A stretch of DNA of 54,117 bases, taken from contig NCSJ02000293.1 in the NCBI GenBank assembly GCA_002812745.2, positions 1-54,117 of the forward strand, in the 5' to 3' direction. The notes under the pieces are model-generated. The model was not told the origin of the DNA. It was given only the letters and a program-made list of their open reading frames with translations, and did no database searches. The stretch comes from Scytalidium lignicola (lineage: Eukaryota; Ascomycota; Leotiomycetes). Position 1 is the first letter of the stretch. Each line of letters starts with the position of its first letter. The position numbers and the translations under genes were made by a program. This document shows, in pieces, positions 9,912 to 20,004 of the stretch.

Positions 9912-12473
9912 ATGACTTCTTCCTATATTCGGGGGTTTTCAGAAGCATCCGATTCAACACTCCGACCGGAGTCTGAAGTACCGCCCGACTTCATGACAGA
10001 GGGACCAAGAATGTCGTCGACACCACAGATGTCCAACCAGTCAAATGAGCATGCAACAACTCAAACTCGCTTTATCGTTGCAACGGACTTTGGAACTACC
10101 TTTTCATCCGTTGCATTTACGAAAATACAAGGTCAAACTGCCAGTGAAATTACCAGCATAGTTAATTGGCCTCATGATCCAACTGTCAGTGGTATGAAGA
10201 GTCTACAAGTCCCCTCAGAAAGCTGGTACACTGCTAGCATTCACAATAATTTACCAACCTATGAAGAGGACGACATACTTAATGAGCCTTTAAATGAAAA
10301 TAAACCTCTTGAGGCATTATATGATGACGAGGATGAAAACGATTTTGGATTCCCAATCTCCAGAAACGAAGCAACACAAGAGGACCACGAAATGACAGAC
10401 ACAGATCTCCAGGGAGATATTGAGCCGTCTCGACCACCTTCTATCTGGGGATATGATATTCAGGCAAAGCAGCTTTCCCCTGAGAAAGATCGGATCCAGT
10501 TTGTAACTATTGCTATGTCTAAGTTACTGCTAGACAATAGTGAGCACACGCAATCCTTTCGAAACGATCTTATCAAGCCATTGAAGAGGCTTAAACAAGC
10601 CAGATTGATAAAAGAGGATGAGGATGTCATTGCTGATTACATTACTCACCTATTCCAGCATACAAAGGAGCAGCTATTATCTTTTTATGGTCTGGACGAT
10701 TCATGCGCCGTAGAGCATGTGTTTTGTGTCCCAAATGCGTGGTCACCAAAGGCATTGCGTATCATGCAAAAATGTATTCAAACTGCGGCGCAAGCGTCAA
10801 ATTTTGGGAGTCTAGATAATTTGTTCATTGTTTCCGAACCAGAGGCAGCTGCAACATTTGTATTGGAAAGGACTCAGTTGATCAGCGTGAGATACATAAA
10901 AATTATTGTATATTTTTACTGAACAAGTGCTAATTTTAGCAGGCTGCCGAAACTTTTATGATCATCGATGCCGGTGGAGGTACGGTAGATGTTACTACAT
11001 ACTCCGTTGAACGAAAATTCCCATTAAGATTGATTCGAGAGGTTGTTGAAGCTAGTGGTATGAACTCCTGAGGAATAAAAATATAACGTTGCTGATTAAT
11101 AGTAGGTGGATGCTACGGTTCCAGCTTTCTCAATCTTAACTTCCGAAAATATTTAGAAGAGAAGCTTGGTGAAGAGACGTATCTAGATGAAGAGGCATAC
11201 CCAATTAAAAGAAAAATTGATGAAGTTATGGTTCAATTTGAGAACCAAATAAAGAGAACCCTGGATCTTTACAAACCCGATATCAGGACATCAATCAGAA
11301 TTTCAGGGCTTNAAAAAAAACCGTAAAAAGGGATTCGAACCTCATGAACTTATTTTGAGACAGTGAGTCATAGATATCTTTGCAGAGCTTCTCTAATGCA
11401 GTTATACAGTGGTGACTACTTCAAAATATTCAAACCCATTCTCAGTGGTATCAAAGATTTAATGGAAGAGCAACTCGTCCGAGCTTATGAAGCCGGAGTT
11501 TTAGTTCAGGTACTTTATATCCCATTTCTGTATATCCCTTTGCTGCTGAATGTCAGTCAAAAATAGAAAGTTATCCTTATTGGAGGGTTTGGCGCATCTC
11601 CTACGTTGAGAAAATATCTCAGCATAACATTGGATCGTTTGAACAGTTCTGGGGCGAGTTATATGGAATCAGAGATTCGGCTAGTTAATCCTGTGGCTCC
11701 GTAGGTCTAATTTTAGTTGTTTGAGGTTTGCATGTCTAATATATCGGGACTAGAGAGAATGCCGTTGCCCTTGGTGCAGCTATGAGGGCATTGAACAAAG
11801 AGAAAGGGCCTCACAGAATTACCAAATCTAGCTATGGGTTTCTGAGGACTGAAGCTTATGAGCCAGACGAATGGGAAGCTCACAAAGCACCTATACGACC
11901 ACGCATCGACAAGGTTGATGGACAGAAGTATGTGGAGAACACAATTGACTGGCTACTGAAGAAGGTAAAACATACTATATCTAAACAAATTTATCCCGGG
12001 CAATGCTAATAATTAAAACCAGGGGACAGAACTTAACCCACGTCAAACATTTCGTATCCAAACCTACCATCTCTTCCCTGTCCATAAGAAAAGATTCATA
12101 TGTGAGGAGCTACTTTTTGTTTCAGATGTCGCTACGGAATCACATTATAGGCGTAACCATCCGAAAAATCAAAAGGGTAACAATCGCTTCTACCTTTCCA
12201 ATCTCACAAATGTATCTCTGACACTTTGAAGTTAGTACAGTTGCCGGAAGGATTGAAGTGGACATGACGTTCCTCAGAGACGAGGGATACATCTCAGTAA
12301 TCTATCCTAAGCCTGGAGAGAAAGGGCAGCCTCATTACAAGGTTGAGTTTGAGCTTCTCATGATTATCGACGGTCGTAACTTGAGATATGAAGCTAGGTG
12401 GCCTGCAGGAGGTGAAGTTAAAGATCAAGGAGAGATTTCTATTGCTGCTGCGTTCGAGCCAGGAACAGAATGA
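9912..12473 (+). CDS. Hsp70-like ATPase (actin-like ATPase fold)
   Basis: Eight exons: 9912-10886, 10943-11057, 11106-11362, 11410-11509, 11567-11700, 11754-11964, 12023-12176 and 12241-12473, giving about 725 residues. The N-terminal phosphate loop is DFGTTFSSVAF (about residue 59), followed by an acidic insertion (DDEDENDFG). SEPEAAA, IDAGGGTVDV (about residue 334), a GGFGASP adenosine loop (about 487) and ALGAAMRAL complete an Hsp70/actin nucleotide-binding fold. The C-terminus is short, without an EEVD tail or a recognisable canonical substrate-binding domain. It therefore belongs to the divergent Hsp70-like proteins expanded in filamentous fungi, not to cytosolic Hsp70. The base at 11312 is N; leaving it out keeps the frame (GLKKNRKKGFEPHELILR), whereas keeping it breaks the frame. 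A start at 9882 is also possible. Function is unknown; nucleotide-dependent binding of a client or of its divergent neighbour is inference. Confidence 0.85.
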
Positions 12474-12826
12474 TGATATGTGAAGTAGAGTCCTCCATAG
12501 TTTTGTATCTTTCCATATTGTTCGCAATTAAAGATTATCGTTTGCCTACTTTTTGGGATTTCTCTAAGCTCGGGCAGTTGCTGTTTACAGGTGCTAATAT
12601 ATCCTGCTCACGCACCTTCAACACAGTAGAGAGGTCAAACAGAAAACAACGTTAATACGAAAACGACTAATGATTCACACTTATCAGCTGGAATTGCTGA
12701 AGATAGCAAATTGAGAATAATCTTGCATGGTGATTTAAATAACTGCTTTGATGGTTTAGGTTGAGGGTCTTGCCCAAAGGCTGCTTGATTCGCTTCAAAC
12801 GTTGATTTTAGAGTCATTAGATCTCA
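12474..12826. other. Intergenic between Hsp70-like gene and Ski2 remnant
   Basis: This is the 3' flank of the Hsp70-like gene. I see no gene, RNA or repeat in it. Confidence 0.4.
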
Positions 12827-13060
12827 TTACATACATAAACTTGCAACAGCAGTAATGTCCCTCTTGATCATCTCCTGACATGTCTGTATCTTAGTAGAAA
12901 GATTTGGATCTCCAATGATTCTAGCTGCATTCTTTACTTCTCTGCAAGTTTCATCTAATCTTGTAATAACTCTTACAATAGCCCTCTCAAGTGCATTGGT
13001 AAGATCAGTGATGTTCTTGAAACTAATACCTCTAGCCCATTCGTAAACGACTTCCATTGA
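12827..13060 (-). pseudogene. Truncated copy of Ski2 RNA helicase C-terminus
   Basis: On the minus strand about 77 codons read MEVVYEWARGISFKN, then ITDLTNALERAIVRVITRL, then DETCREVKNAARIIGDPN and KRDITAVASLCM, with a stop at 12827. This is the extreme C-terminal part (DSHCT region) of the Ski2/SKIV2L helicase, where the normal pattern is VVYEWARG-F, an EG-x-VRVI-RLDE-REVK motif, IIG and KRDI-ASLY. The helicase core is absent: upstream of the MEVV the reading is unrelated. The usual EG of the helical motif reads ER and the ending reads CM instead of a Tyr-containing end, consistent with decay. It is probably a fragment of a duplicated SKI2; the functional gene must lie elsewhere. It is unlikely to be a working gene. 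Confidence 0.75.
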
Positions 13061-13400
13061 GATTAAATAGAGGTCGAGATACGAAATCATTAGAATCATC
13101 CGCAGAGAGTATTACTTGGTGAGAGGTCTGACGTTCGTTGACTTTTTCTAAGATCTCAATTATGGCTTTTATTCCTGCTTCGAGATTGCTTATTAAGTTG
13201 GGTACTACATCTGTGATGTTTCTGCTCCAATTCACGCTTTAAACTTTCTTCATCTGGTTTTATTCGTTTTCGCAGTCGCTGTTCTTCTAAGATATAGTCA
13301 ACCCAATCGTCGTCTGCCTCGTCTAGAGATTTAAAGGCTAGATTGACTTTTTCTAAAGTCTCTACGAGATCTGGGACTATTATGGCCAGCTCAACTTATC
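13061..13400 (-). pseudogene. Frame-broken remnant of an alpha-helical protein
   Basis: Two overlapping minus-strand open pieces look like protein. One runs from about 13396 to 13170 and reads AIIVPDLVETLEKVNLAF and DEADDDWVDYILEEQRLRK. The other, about 13228 to 13035, reads NITDVVPNLISNLEAGIKA and IIEILEKVNERQTS. They are in different frames, the first has a stop immediately upstream, and neither has a convincing start or splice connection. The two pieces resemble one another weakly (VPDL-ETLEKV and VPNL-SNLEAG). I do not recognise the family. It is best read as a decayed gene next to the Ski2 fragment; an unrecognised spliced gene is the alternative. Confidence 0.35.
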
Positions 13401-13672
13401 TTACTGCCTGTCTAGGCAGATATGTCGAGGTATTGAGTCGTTATTTATTCGAGGTTTGCGGATATTCGACATCATACGTAAAGAGCAAGTCTTAACTCCC
13501 CACTACCTGTAAATAGCTCAACAGGACTATGTTGGAACAATAATTATACATTCAGCAAAAGAAGCTATCATAAAATTTTCATTTCATTACCACATCCCTA
13601 TGTATAATACGCCATGCAATGCATTTGATGATCCTGTATACCCATGTACGCCGAACCCCACATTACCCCTCG

Positions 13673-14736
13673 TTACCACATACCTTCCATAGCTGCCATA
13701 GCTTCCGTGTCATTATCCATTGCTTCCATAATATCCACATCATCCATGAAATCATCTTCTTGGGATACAGCTGTTTGAACCGGCTTAGAAACGGGTTGTG
13801 ACTTTCTTGGTTCAGCTAATAGCATCTCCTCCTCTGCCAACAGAGCGTCAAGATCATCTTCAGGAGGGACTTCATCATTTGTTATAGCTGGACCGAATAT
13901 ACTCGGGACTGCTGGGACTGAGGTCGTATCTGCTTGAGGTTGGGCAGCTCGACTAGGTCTTGGTGTTGCATCATATAAGTCGTCCATTTCAGGGACAACT
14001 TCTGGCGTCTTCGGTCTAGTACTTGCCGCCTTCTCAAATATTGGCGCAATTCCCGGAGCAGTTTCAGTTCGAGTACTGCTCTCTCGTGGTGGAAGTATAG
14101 GGTCTTCAAACAGTGAAGTCTCTAGCTCTGGATCCTTAGGTTTGCCTTCATTAATCCATTCCATCCTCATCATCTGTACCCGTTTCTTATGGCCCGCCTT
14201 TTCCACCATTTCTAGGGCATCAAGAAATTTTGCTTTCGGGAATAAGCCGTCTAACCATAGCTGATAAAATTCGAGAAGTCGGGCGGCATCAGAGTACTAC
14301 ACCCTTAGTTAATTCTGCGCCATTAAATAGAGAATCCAGAGTCCAAACCTCGTGTCCTTTGCCTTTGAACTTTAGATGCTTCGCTTTATTCCTTAATCTT
14401 GGAATTCCAGCTGAAGAAAGGAGTCTATAGCCTGAGTCAACAAAGTTCAATTGATAGAAAGCTGTATAACACAGACCTGTTCTCATCCAGCTTCACACGA
14501 GGAGCCCTCGGTTTTCTGGTGATCTCAACTTCTTCATCAATACCCAATCCATCTGCAGCTTTTTGCTTCTTCGAATTTTGTTTTGAGGCGTTTGCGTTGT
14601 CCACCGACTTAGGATCAGTCGCCCGTGCATCATCTATATCGTAGTTAAAGATGTCGTCGAAGTCGTCATATTCATCTCCTCCAGCAGTAGGTCCACCACT
14701 TGGAAGAGGCCGGCTTGAGCTATCTATAGAAGCCAT
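13673..14736 (-). CDS. CSM3: Chromosome segregation in meiosis protein 3 (Csm3/Swi3/TIPIN)
   Basis: Three minus-strand exons, 14736-14477, 14424-14349 and 14296-13673, give 319 residues. The acidic N-terminus (YDDFDDIFNYDIDD) is followed by the Swi3 domain from about residue 78: RAPRVKLDENRLLSSAGIP, LKFKGKGHEYSDAARLL and FYQLWLDGLFPKAKF. This is the conserved part that binds Tof1/Timeless. The C-terminal half is low-complexity and acidic. Csm3 with Tof1 forms the fork-protection complex that travels with the replisome and supports the S-phase checkpoint. Both introns are 52 nt with GT...TAG ends and fall inside the Swi3 domain. MASIDSS at 14736 is the natural start. It lies upstream of and divergent to the complex I gene. 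Confidence 0.92.
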
Positions 14737-15012
14737 AGTGAAGTTGATTGCAGAATAAAATTCCAAGAAAATTAAACAGGGATAATCAATCCATTCAACA
14801 GCTGAAGAAATGAGACTTGACGATAATAATTATTATCTCGAAGCTCTTTACACGATCGCGTCTCAACTAGGAGGAGACGCGTTTAAGGCACAAATTATTT
14901 ATCCTGAGGCATAGATGGTCAAAGCGTCCAACTACAGCTTTCGGCATGAGACAGACGACATGGGATCTCAACACGAATTGAGCCCTCAATTGTGTCAATT
15001 GCAGCATCAAAG

Positions 15013-15760
15013 ATGTCGAACTCAGAGGAGCGGGTCTTCTTACCAGCGAAGAAGATCCAAACAGACTATCCAGTGAGTTCCCCGGCCATGTCTACCCGCC
15101 GAATCTCAAAGCTAACTTACCTCTCCCCACAGCTCATTGACAGTGATCCGTACGATTCCCACGAGCCACTGGTCTTAATTGAGAAATGCTAACAAGTAAT
15201 AGACACTTTAAGAGAGTAGTTAGATATGCTCGCCCTTCAGATTACGCGGCCGGAGCGGCAACGGCTGCTGCAGGACCGGGATTGATGATGCTATGGGAGA
15301 AGATTTCACCATCACACGTCGGAAAGGGAGGGTTTGCACCGATCATGCGACTCACCGGAGTCATTGGACTGGGTGCCGGATTCCTACTATGCTACCAGAG
15401 ATCGATACGTACGTCCGTCCCCTCGATATTTGATGCACATTGGAAAGGGTTCGTTGAAGTTTTAACTAACTTGGGAACTTTATAGTCCGATTCTACGGTT
15501 TCACGGAGAACAAGCGAGAAGTGGATATGGACATGAGGGAGATGGTTGATAAGGTCAAAAAGGGAGAGCCGTTGTATGGAACTAGTACTTTAACGCCATA
15601 CATGCAAGGAGTAGCGAGCCGAAACTCCAGATACTCCGGGGTATTCCTGCATGTTATTCCATGGTTCAACTTCGTCAACCATAACCAGCATGGAATTGAT
15701 ACGGCAAAGTACTATCAGCAAGCGGAGAGAGAATTAGAGGCTGAGAGAACTAGAGCGTAA
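15013..15760 (+). CDS. NADH:ubiquinone oxidoreductase 21 kDa subunit (complex I)
   Basis: Four exons, 15013-15072, 15133-15149, 15203-15408 and 15486-15760, give 185 residues. The second exon is only 17 nt and encodes LIDSDP before HFKRVVRYARPSDYA, the hallmark of the N-terminal domain of the fungal 21 kDa subunit. A Gly/Ala-rich segment (AAGAATAAAGPG) and a hydrophobic stretch near residues 68-85 (LTGVIGLGAGFLLCY) suggest membrane-arm association. The second domain begins LRFYGFTENKREVDMDMREM and continues to NFVNHNQHGIDTAKYYQQ. It is an accessory subunit of mitochondrial complex I. An ATG at 14992 would add seven residues; the one at 15013 (MSNSEERVFLP) looks better. Confidence 0.92.
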
Positions 15761-16007
15761 ATTAAATGTGGGGACTAGTGATGGTGCAATGGATGCAAGT
15801 TTGTATATATTTGGGAATTTCTCTTGGCTTGATCATCTTCCATTGTCCTATAACTCCGTGTTCTGAGAAATGCTCCGACAGAATTAATCTCTTGTATAGT
15901 TGCATCTCATTCTTGCTCTGTATATCAAGATTGCGTACAGACCCAGAGCTACCCATAGAAAGAGACGCATTAAAGTGATTACACGTCACAAAAAAGATAT
16001 TCTTATA

Positions 16008-16944
16008 TTAACCGTTTCCAGCCATACTTTTGCTCTCAGTCAAAGGTTCAACTTCAAGTTTCAATACCCGCTCTTTCTTGCTCCTCGGTTCCGGTGCTAT
16101 TTAAGGCGTCAGCATCAATTCAGAACAACGATACTACTCAGACTCATCCTCCTCCTTTAAAAGCAAATATCAAAGGAAAGGGCGCAATGTGTAAGAGACC
16201 TACCTCTCTCATTCTCCTGCACATAAAACCTCCTCAGGAGCACAATAGCCTCCTCCCTCAGCCATCCGCCACTTGCCTCATAATCCCCTTCTTCCTTCCC
16301 ACTCCTCTCCGCCGCACCATTACCACGGTGAATATTCAACACCCCACCTGTACCACCGAATTTATCATTCGTAGCCCCGTAATAGACCTTTCGGATGCCA
16401 AATTGCCGTAGCAGACTAGCACACATAATGCACGGCTCAACCGTAACGTAGAGATCGCATTGCTTGAGTATATCGGGGCTGTATTTCCTCTTGATGGGCA
16501 CCTCCTCTTTCCTTTCTCCTTGTGATGAGAGATTTTGGGAATCTTTATCTGAGGAATCTAAGCTATTTTGCTCAATTTTCGACGATTTCAACTCTTCAGA
16601 TTCTAGTGGTTGAGAGGCTGGCTGTGATAGTATGTCTGAAATCGCCATGAACTCGGCATGGCGTGTGCCGTTGTAGGTCCTATTCGTGGCGTTCATACCT
16701 CTGCTGATGATTTGGCCTTTATATACAAACACACATCCCACGGGAGTCTCTTCCGTTTTCAGTGCGAGCTCTCCCTATAAGGAATGTATATGTGAGGATT
16801 GTGGTTGTTAGATGAAGTGAGGGACATACACACCATAGCGAGAGCCTCTCGCATGAATGACAGATGTTTGGCTCTTTCTTCTTCCGTCATGGTGGCATTT
16901 TGTTCTGTATTGGCTGGACTGGTGGTTGATGATACCGATTCCAT
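16008..16944 (-). CDS. TAD2: tRNA-specific adenosine-34 deaminase catalytic subunit Tad2 (ADAT2)
   Basis: Three minus-strand exons, 16944-16834, 16774-16204 and 16096-16008, give 256 residues. The cytidine/deoxycytidylate deaminase fold has the zinc site HAE at residues 76-78 (TRHAEF) and PCIMC at 151-155, the glutamate being the proton shuttle. TPVGCVFVYKGQIISRG and KVYYGATNDKFGGTG are typical of TadA/Tad2. Tad2 pairs with Tad3 and converts A34 to inosine in tRNA anticodons. Between HAE and PCIMC lies a Ser/Gln/Glu-rich insertion of roughly 40 residues beyond the usual spacing. The tail RAPEPRSKKERVLKLEVEPL comes from the last exon; without intron 16203-16097 the frame would end in an unrelated sequence. 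The gene is convergent with the complex I gene. Confidence 0.93.
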
Positions 16945-18936
16945 GGCTGTGGAGACTTGAGTTATTTGTTGATATACTTAAAACCCGAAGATTGTGGCAA
17001 CGAGATTTGCCATATGGACTCTTTTTTACTTCAAGGGTGTGCCATTTCTGAGATGTACATATTCCACCATAAGCTCTATAGTTTCAAGTTCTAGTTAATC
17101 TTATGAAAGGATGTAGTTCATTATGTGAACCTGTCAAGATGATATCTTTCTGAAAATTCGGTTCTAAAAATCTCAAGCGACATAAAAAAACTTATAAGAA
17201 TTTAGTATAGCTACACTCATAACATATGAAGAATGGTCACTATGATGAGAGTTATGATTCTTTAAGGATACTAAGATAGAGTTATTTCAGATCATCATGT
17301 AAAACTTTAAATAAATTTTTTTTTACAACAAATGTGAGTGCTTAGAATCTCTGCCTATAACAGCAGTACCATCATCATCATCAACGAAGCGCTGCTTGTG
17401 GAACCCGTAAAAGTAACTTTCAATTTTCTACACTACATACCAAACTAAAGATTACGATACTCTAGATTAGAAATAATTTTCCCAAAGAATTCTCTTGCAG
17501 AATCTTGAAAACTCGCAAAATTCAACAAATGCCGTCCAAATGATCTCTCCTCAGCCCCGCATGCTTAGCTCAACAGCCTAAACTATCACATCTCTCACTT
17601 CTGTCAAACCCAAGGACAGAAAATCATCCCGGCCCGACCAGAGATCGCATTTCTCCACATTTCCCCAAGAAAATAAAATCAAAAAGTACAACAATAAAAG
17701 TTTGCGGAGAAACAGGGGAATTTATCCGTGGCGAGACGAGGAGATGGAAAGCAATCAATCTGAAGAGGGCAAGCGGGTAAAACGTTAATATATTCTGCAC
17801 GCAACTTGGACGGGCTGAGGAGGCTGGGGTTATGGGGAGGAAGGGGAGGTCTCAATTTCTCAACTTCTCAAGTCTATTTGTTTATGGACGCAGAGAAGTG
17901 ACTATTTTTACGACGGGAGAGTGTTCGAGTTTCTTCTTTGGCTCCCGCATAACTATTCCATATTGTTGACGGCTGATGTATTTCTGATGTATTTACGGAG
18001 TATTGCTCAGTAGCAATTTTTTTTGGAGATNAAAAAAAAAAAGAGGCATAGCATAAACTGGAGTTATGGAAATACCCCGCGGGGTTAATTAGGAGTGTAT
18101 GGCATATAACATTGATCGTACGAAAGAAAGTACTTCGATGTCACCCCTCCACCGGAGACAATTCTGCCAGAAAATGAGACGAGGAGATTCGGCCCACGGC
18201 GGTACTTCTCTCCAGGCCACAACCCTAAGTCGGGTTCACTCCACAAAACTCTAGATTGTTATTATATTATATTCACCAAAGGAGTCTAGTTCCAAATCTA
18301 GAATTAAAGGCGCTTCAAAAAGAGTTATTACTTATGTTTGTGTAATCATGGTGCATTGTTGCGTTAATTTGCGGGTGAATTGAGCAAAGAGAAAGCTCTT
18401 CCCTTTCCTTCTGGTCTTGATTTACGGGGAGGAATAGGGGGAGGAGGGACAGAACAAATTTCTTCTGGAGTCCCGTGCTGCACAGAAATACAGCATTTGC
18501 AATTATTAGAAAAATATGTGGGATAATTACTCTGCAAGCCCTAGAAAAGTACCGTATCTTACTCATAACGCCAGCATAAAAAAAGAAAGGAAGAAAGAAA
18601 GTCGCAATTTACACGATTGGCACGCAAAATGGCCTGAAATCGATGTGCCCGTGGTAGGTGAGCGGTTGCCTGTAATTGGCCAATTACTCTTCCCAATTGA
18701 TCCAAAAGATTACTGTGTTGTGCGTTAGAGATTATCTGACGTTGCATCTGCAGCACGTTTTTTTTGGGGCTGTAATCGTGGCAAAAGTTGGTGGGATTCC
18801 GCGGATCTGGGGATGATTGGCCCGAAGGCCGTACTTCTGATGTGCTGGTTGGCAATGGAGTACATTGTGCTTCCATCGAATGGATCTTCGTATTGCTGAG
18901 AGAGCTGAGAAAAGTTGTACGAAAGAGATGCGGCGC

Positions 18937-18967
18937 ACGCACACCCACACATACACACACGCGCACA
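18937..18967. repeat. CA dinucleotide microsatellite
   Basis: Imperfect CA run (CACACCCACACATACACACACGCGCAC pattern) in the interval upstream of hacA. Confidence 0.8.
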
Positions 18968-19293
18968 CTCAGACAAAATATCGTAAATAAAACACACCCT
19001 TCTAAGCCAAAGGATCAAAAGGAGTTTACAGTAAAAAGGCAAACTGATTATTGACTTGTCGCCACTTGTGGTGCTTGGACGCTCATGCACGAAATCGGGA
19101 GAGGAATGAAACGTGCTGCTGAGGACGGAAGCTGATTCATCGTCCTTCTCCCTCCCTTTTGTCCTTTCTTCCTCTAGGGGGGCTGCCGGGCTGCTGAGGA
19201 CTCCACATCGTTGCACGCTCACGAGAGACTTGTCCGAATCGAAACGGCCGAAGGGTGAATTATGCGTAGAGACACACAAAGAAAGGCACGTTA

Positions 19294-19312
19294 CAACACA
19301 CACACACACACA
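19294..19312. repeat. CA dinucleotide microsatellite
   Basis: Nearly uninterrupted AC/CA run in the region upstream of hacA. Confidence 0.8.
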
Positions 19313-19437
19313 ATGACTGGAAAGGAGTCGAGTTGCAGCAGCGGCACAATCTTACTGCATTATTACTGTACTGTATTATTTGTACGGGCTTTCTGCGGTC
19401 AGCGACAAAGGCCGAGAAATGGAATCTTTCCTCTGCC

Positions 19438-19469
19438 TTCTCTCTCTCTCGCTCTCGCTCTCGCTCTCT
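19438..19469. repeat. TC / GCTCTC microsatellite
   Basis: TC dinucleotide run passing into GCTCTC hexamers upstream of hacA. Confidence 0.8.
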
Positions 19470-19880
19470 GCAATGTCAAGAAACTCGGCCCCGCTGCAAT
19501 TGCGCAGTCAAACCCTCGCTGCTGGCTGAGACGCAGGGGTGGCTAAATTTGGCTCCACCCCCCTGCTTCCCGCATCCGCCTAAATGTCTGGAACGAGGCC
19601 GAGCACGTTTTTGAGGGTGTGCTGCCTAAATTATGAGGCACAAACACCCCTTAAGCGACCGCTGGTATCTGGACATAAGAAGAGGCCACATCGCCCGTTT
19701 CCATCACTCCTTCTATCATACCACCAAGACCAGCAACCACTCCGGCCTACTTCCATCACCATTGGCCAGGTACCCAGTGACTGCAAGTGACTCCATCCTG
19801 AGTCTTAAAAAGGTGCAATTCTGCTGCCTATCTTCTCCCGTGACTCACCTACGCCAAAAAGGCCACCTGTCCAGTTCAGC

Positions 19881-19910
19881 ATGGGCTTCACCAGTCCGTA
19901 CATGTACTGA
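19881..19910 (+). promoter_or_regulatory. Possible short upstream ORF in the hacA leader
   Basis: A complete nine-codon frame (MGFTSPYMY, then TGA) ends 94 nt before the hacA start. Upstream ORFs in the leader are known to dampen translation of hacA in some filamentous fungi. The transcription start is not visible here, so inclusion in the mRNA is inference. Confidence 0.3.
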
Positions 19911-20004
19911 CGGCGAACGGCGATCCTCGCTCATTCAGTCTTAACAACATTGAAGTAGTCATCATCATCAGCTTATTCGAGTAGACTTCAAACCTCTATT
20001 CACA

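Larger units (their letters stand above)
16945..20004. other. 3-kb gene-poor interval upstream of hacA
   Basis: No gene is recognised between TAD2 (minus) and hacA (plus). The interval holds simple repeats: CA runs at about 18937-18967 and 19294-19312 and a TC/GCTCTC run at about 19438-19469. An N precedes an A homopolymer at 18031. The part from about 19580 on is C-rich on the plus strand and probably holds the hacA promoter and long 5' leader, including small upstream open frames. The rest shows nothing I can support. Confidence 0.5.

Noticed and set aside
18559..19309. Minus-strand open frames of 135 and 194 codons in the 3-kb gap
   Set aside because: They overlap the CA microsatellite and show Cys/Val/Arg strings generated by the repeat; no domain or introns support a gene.
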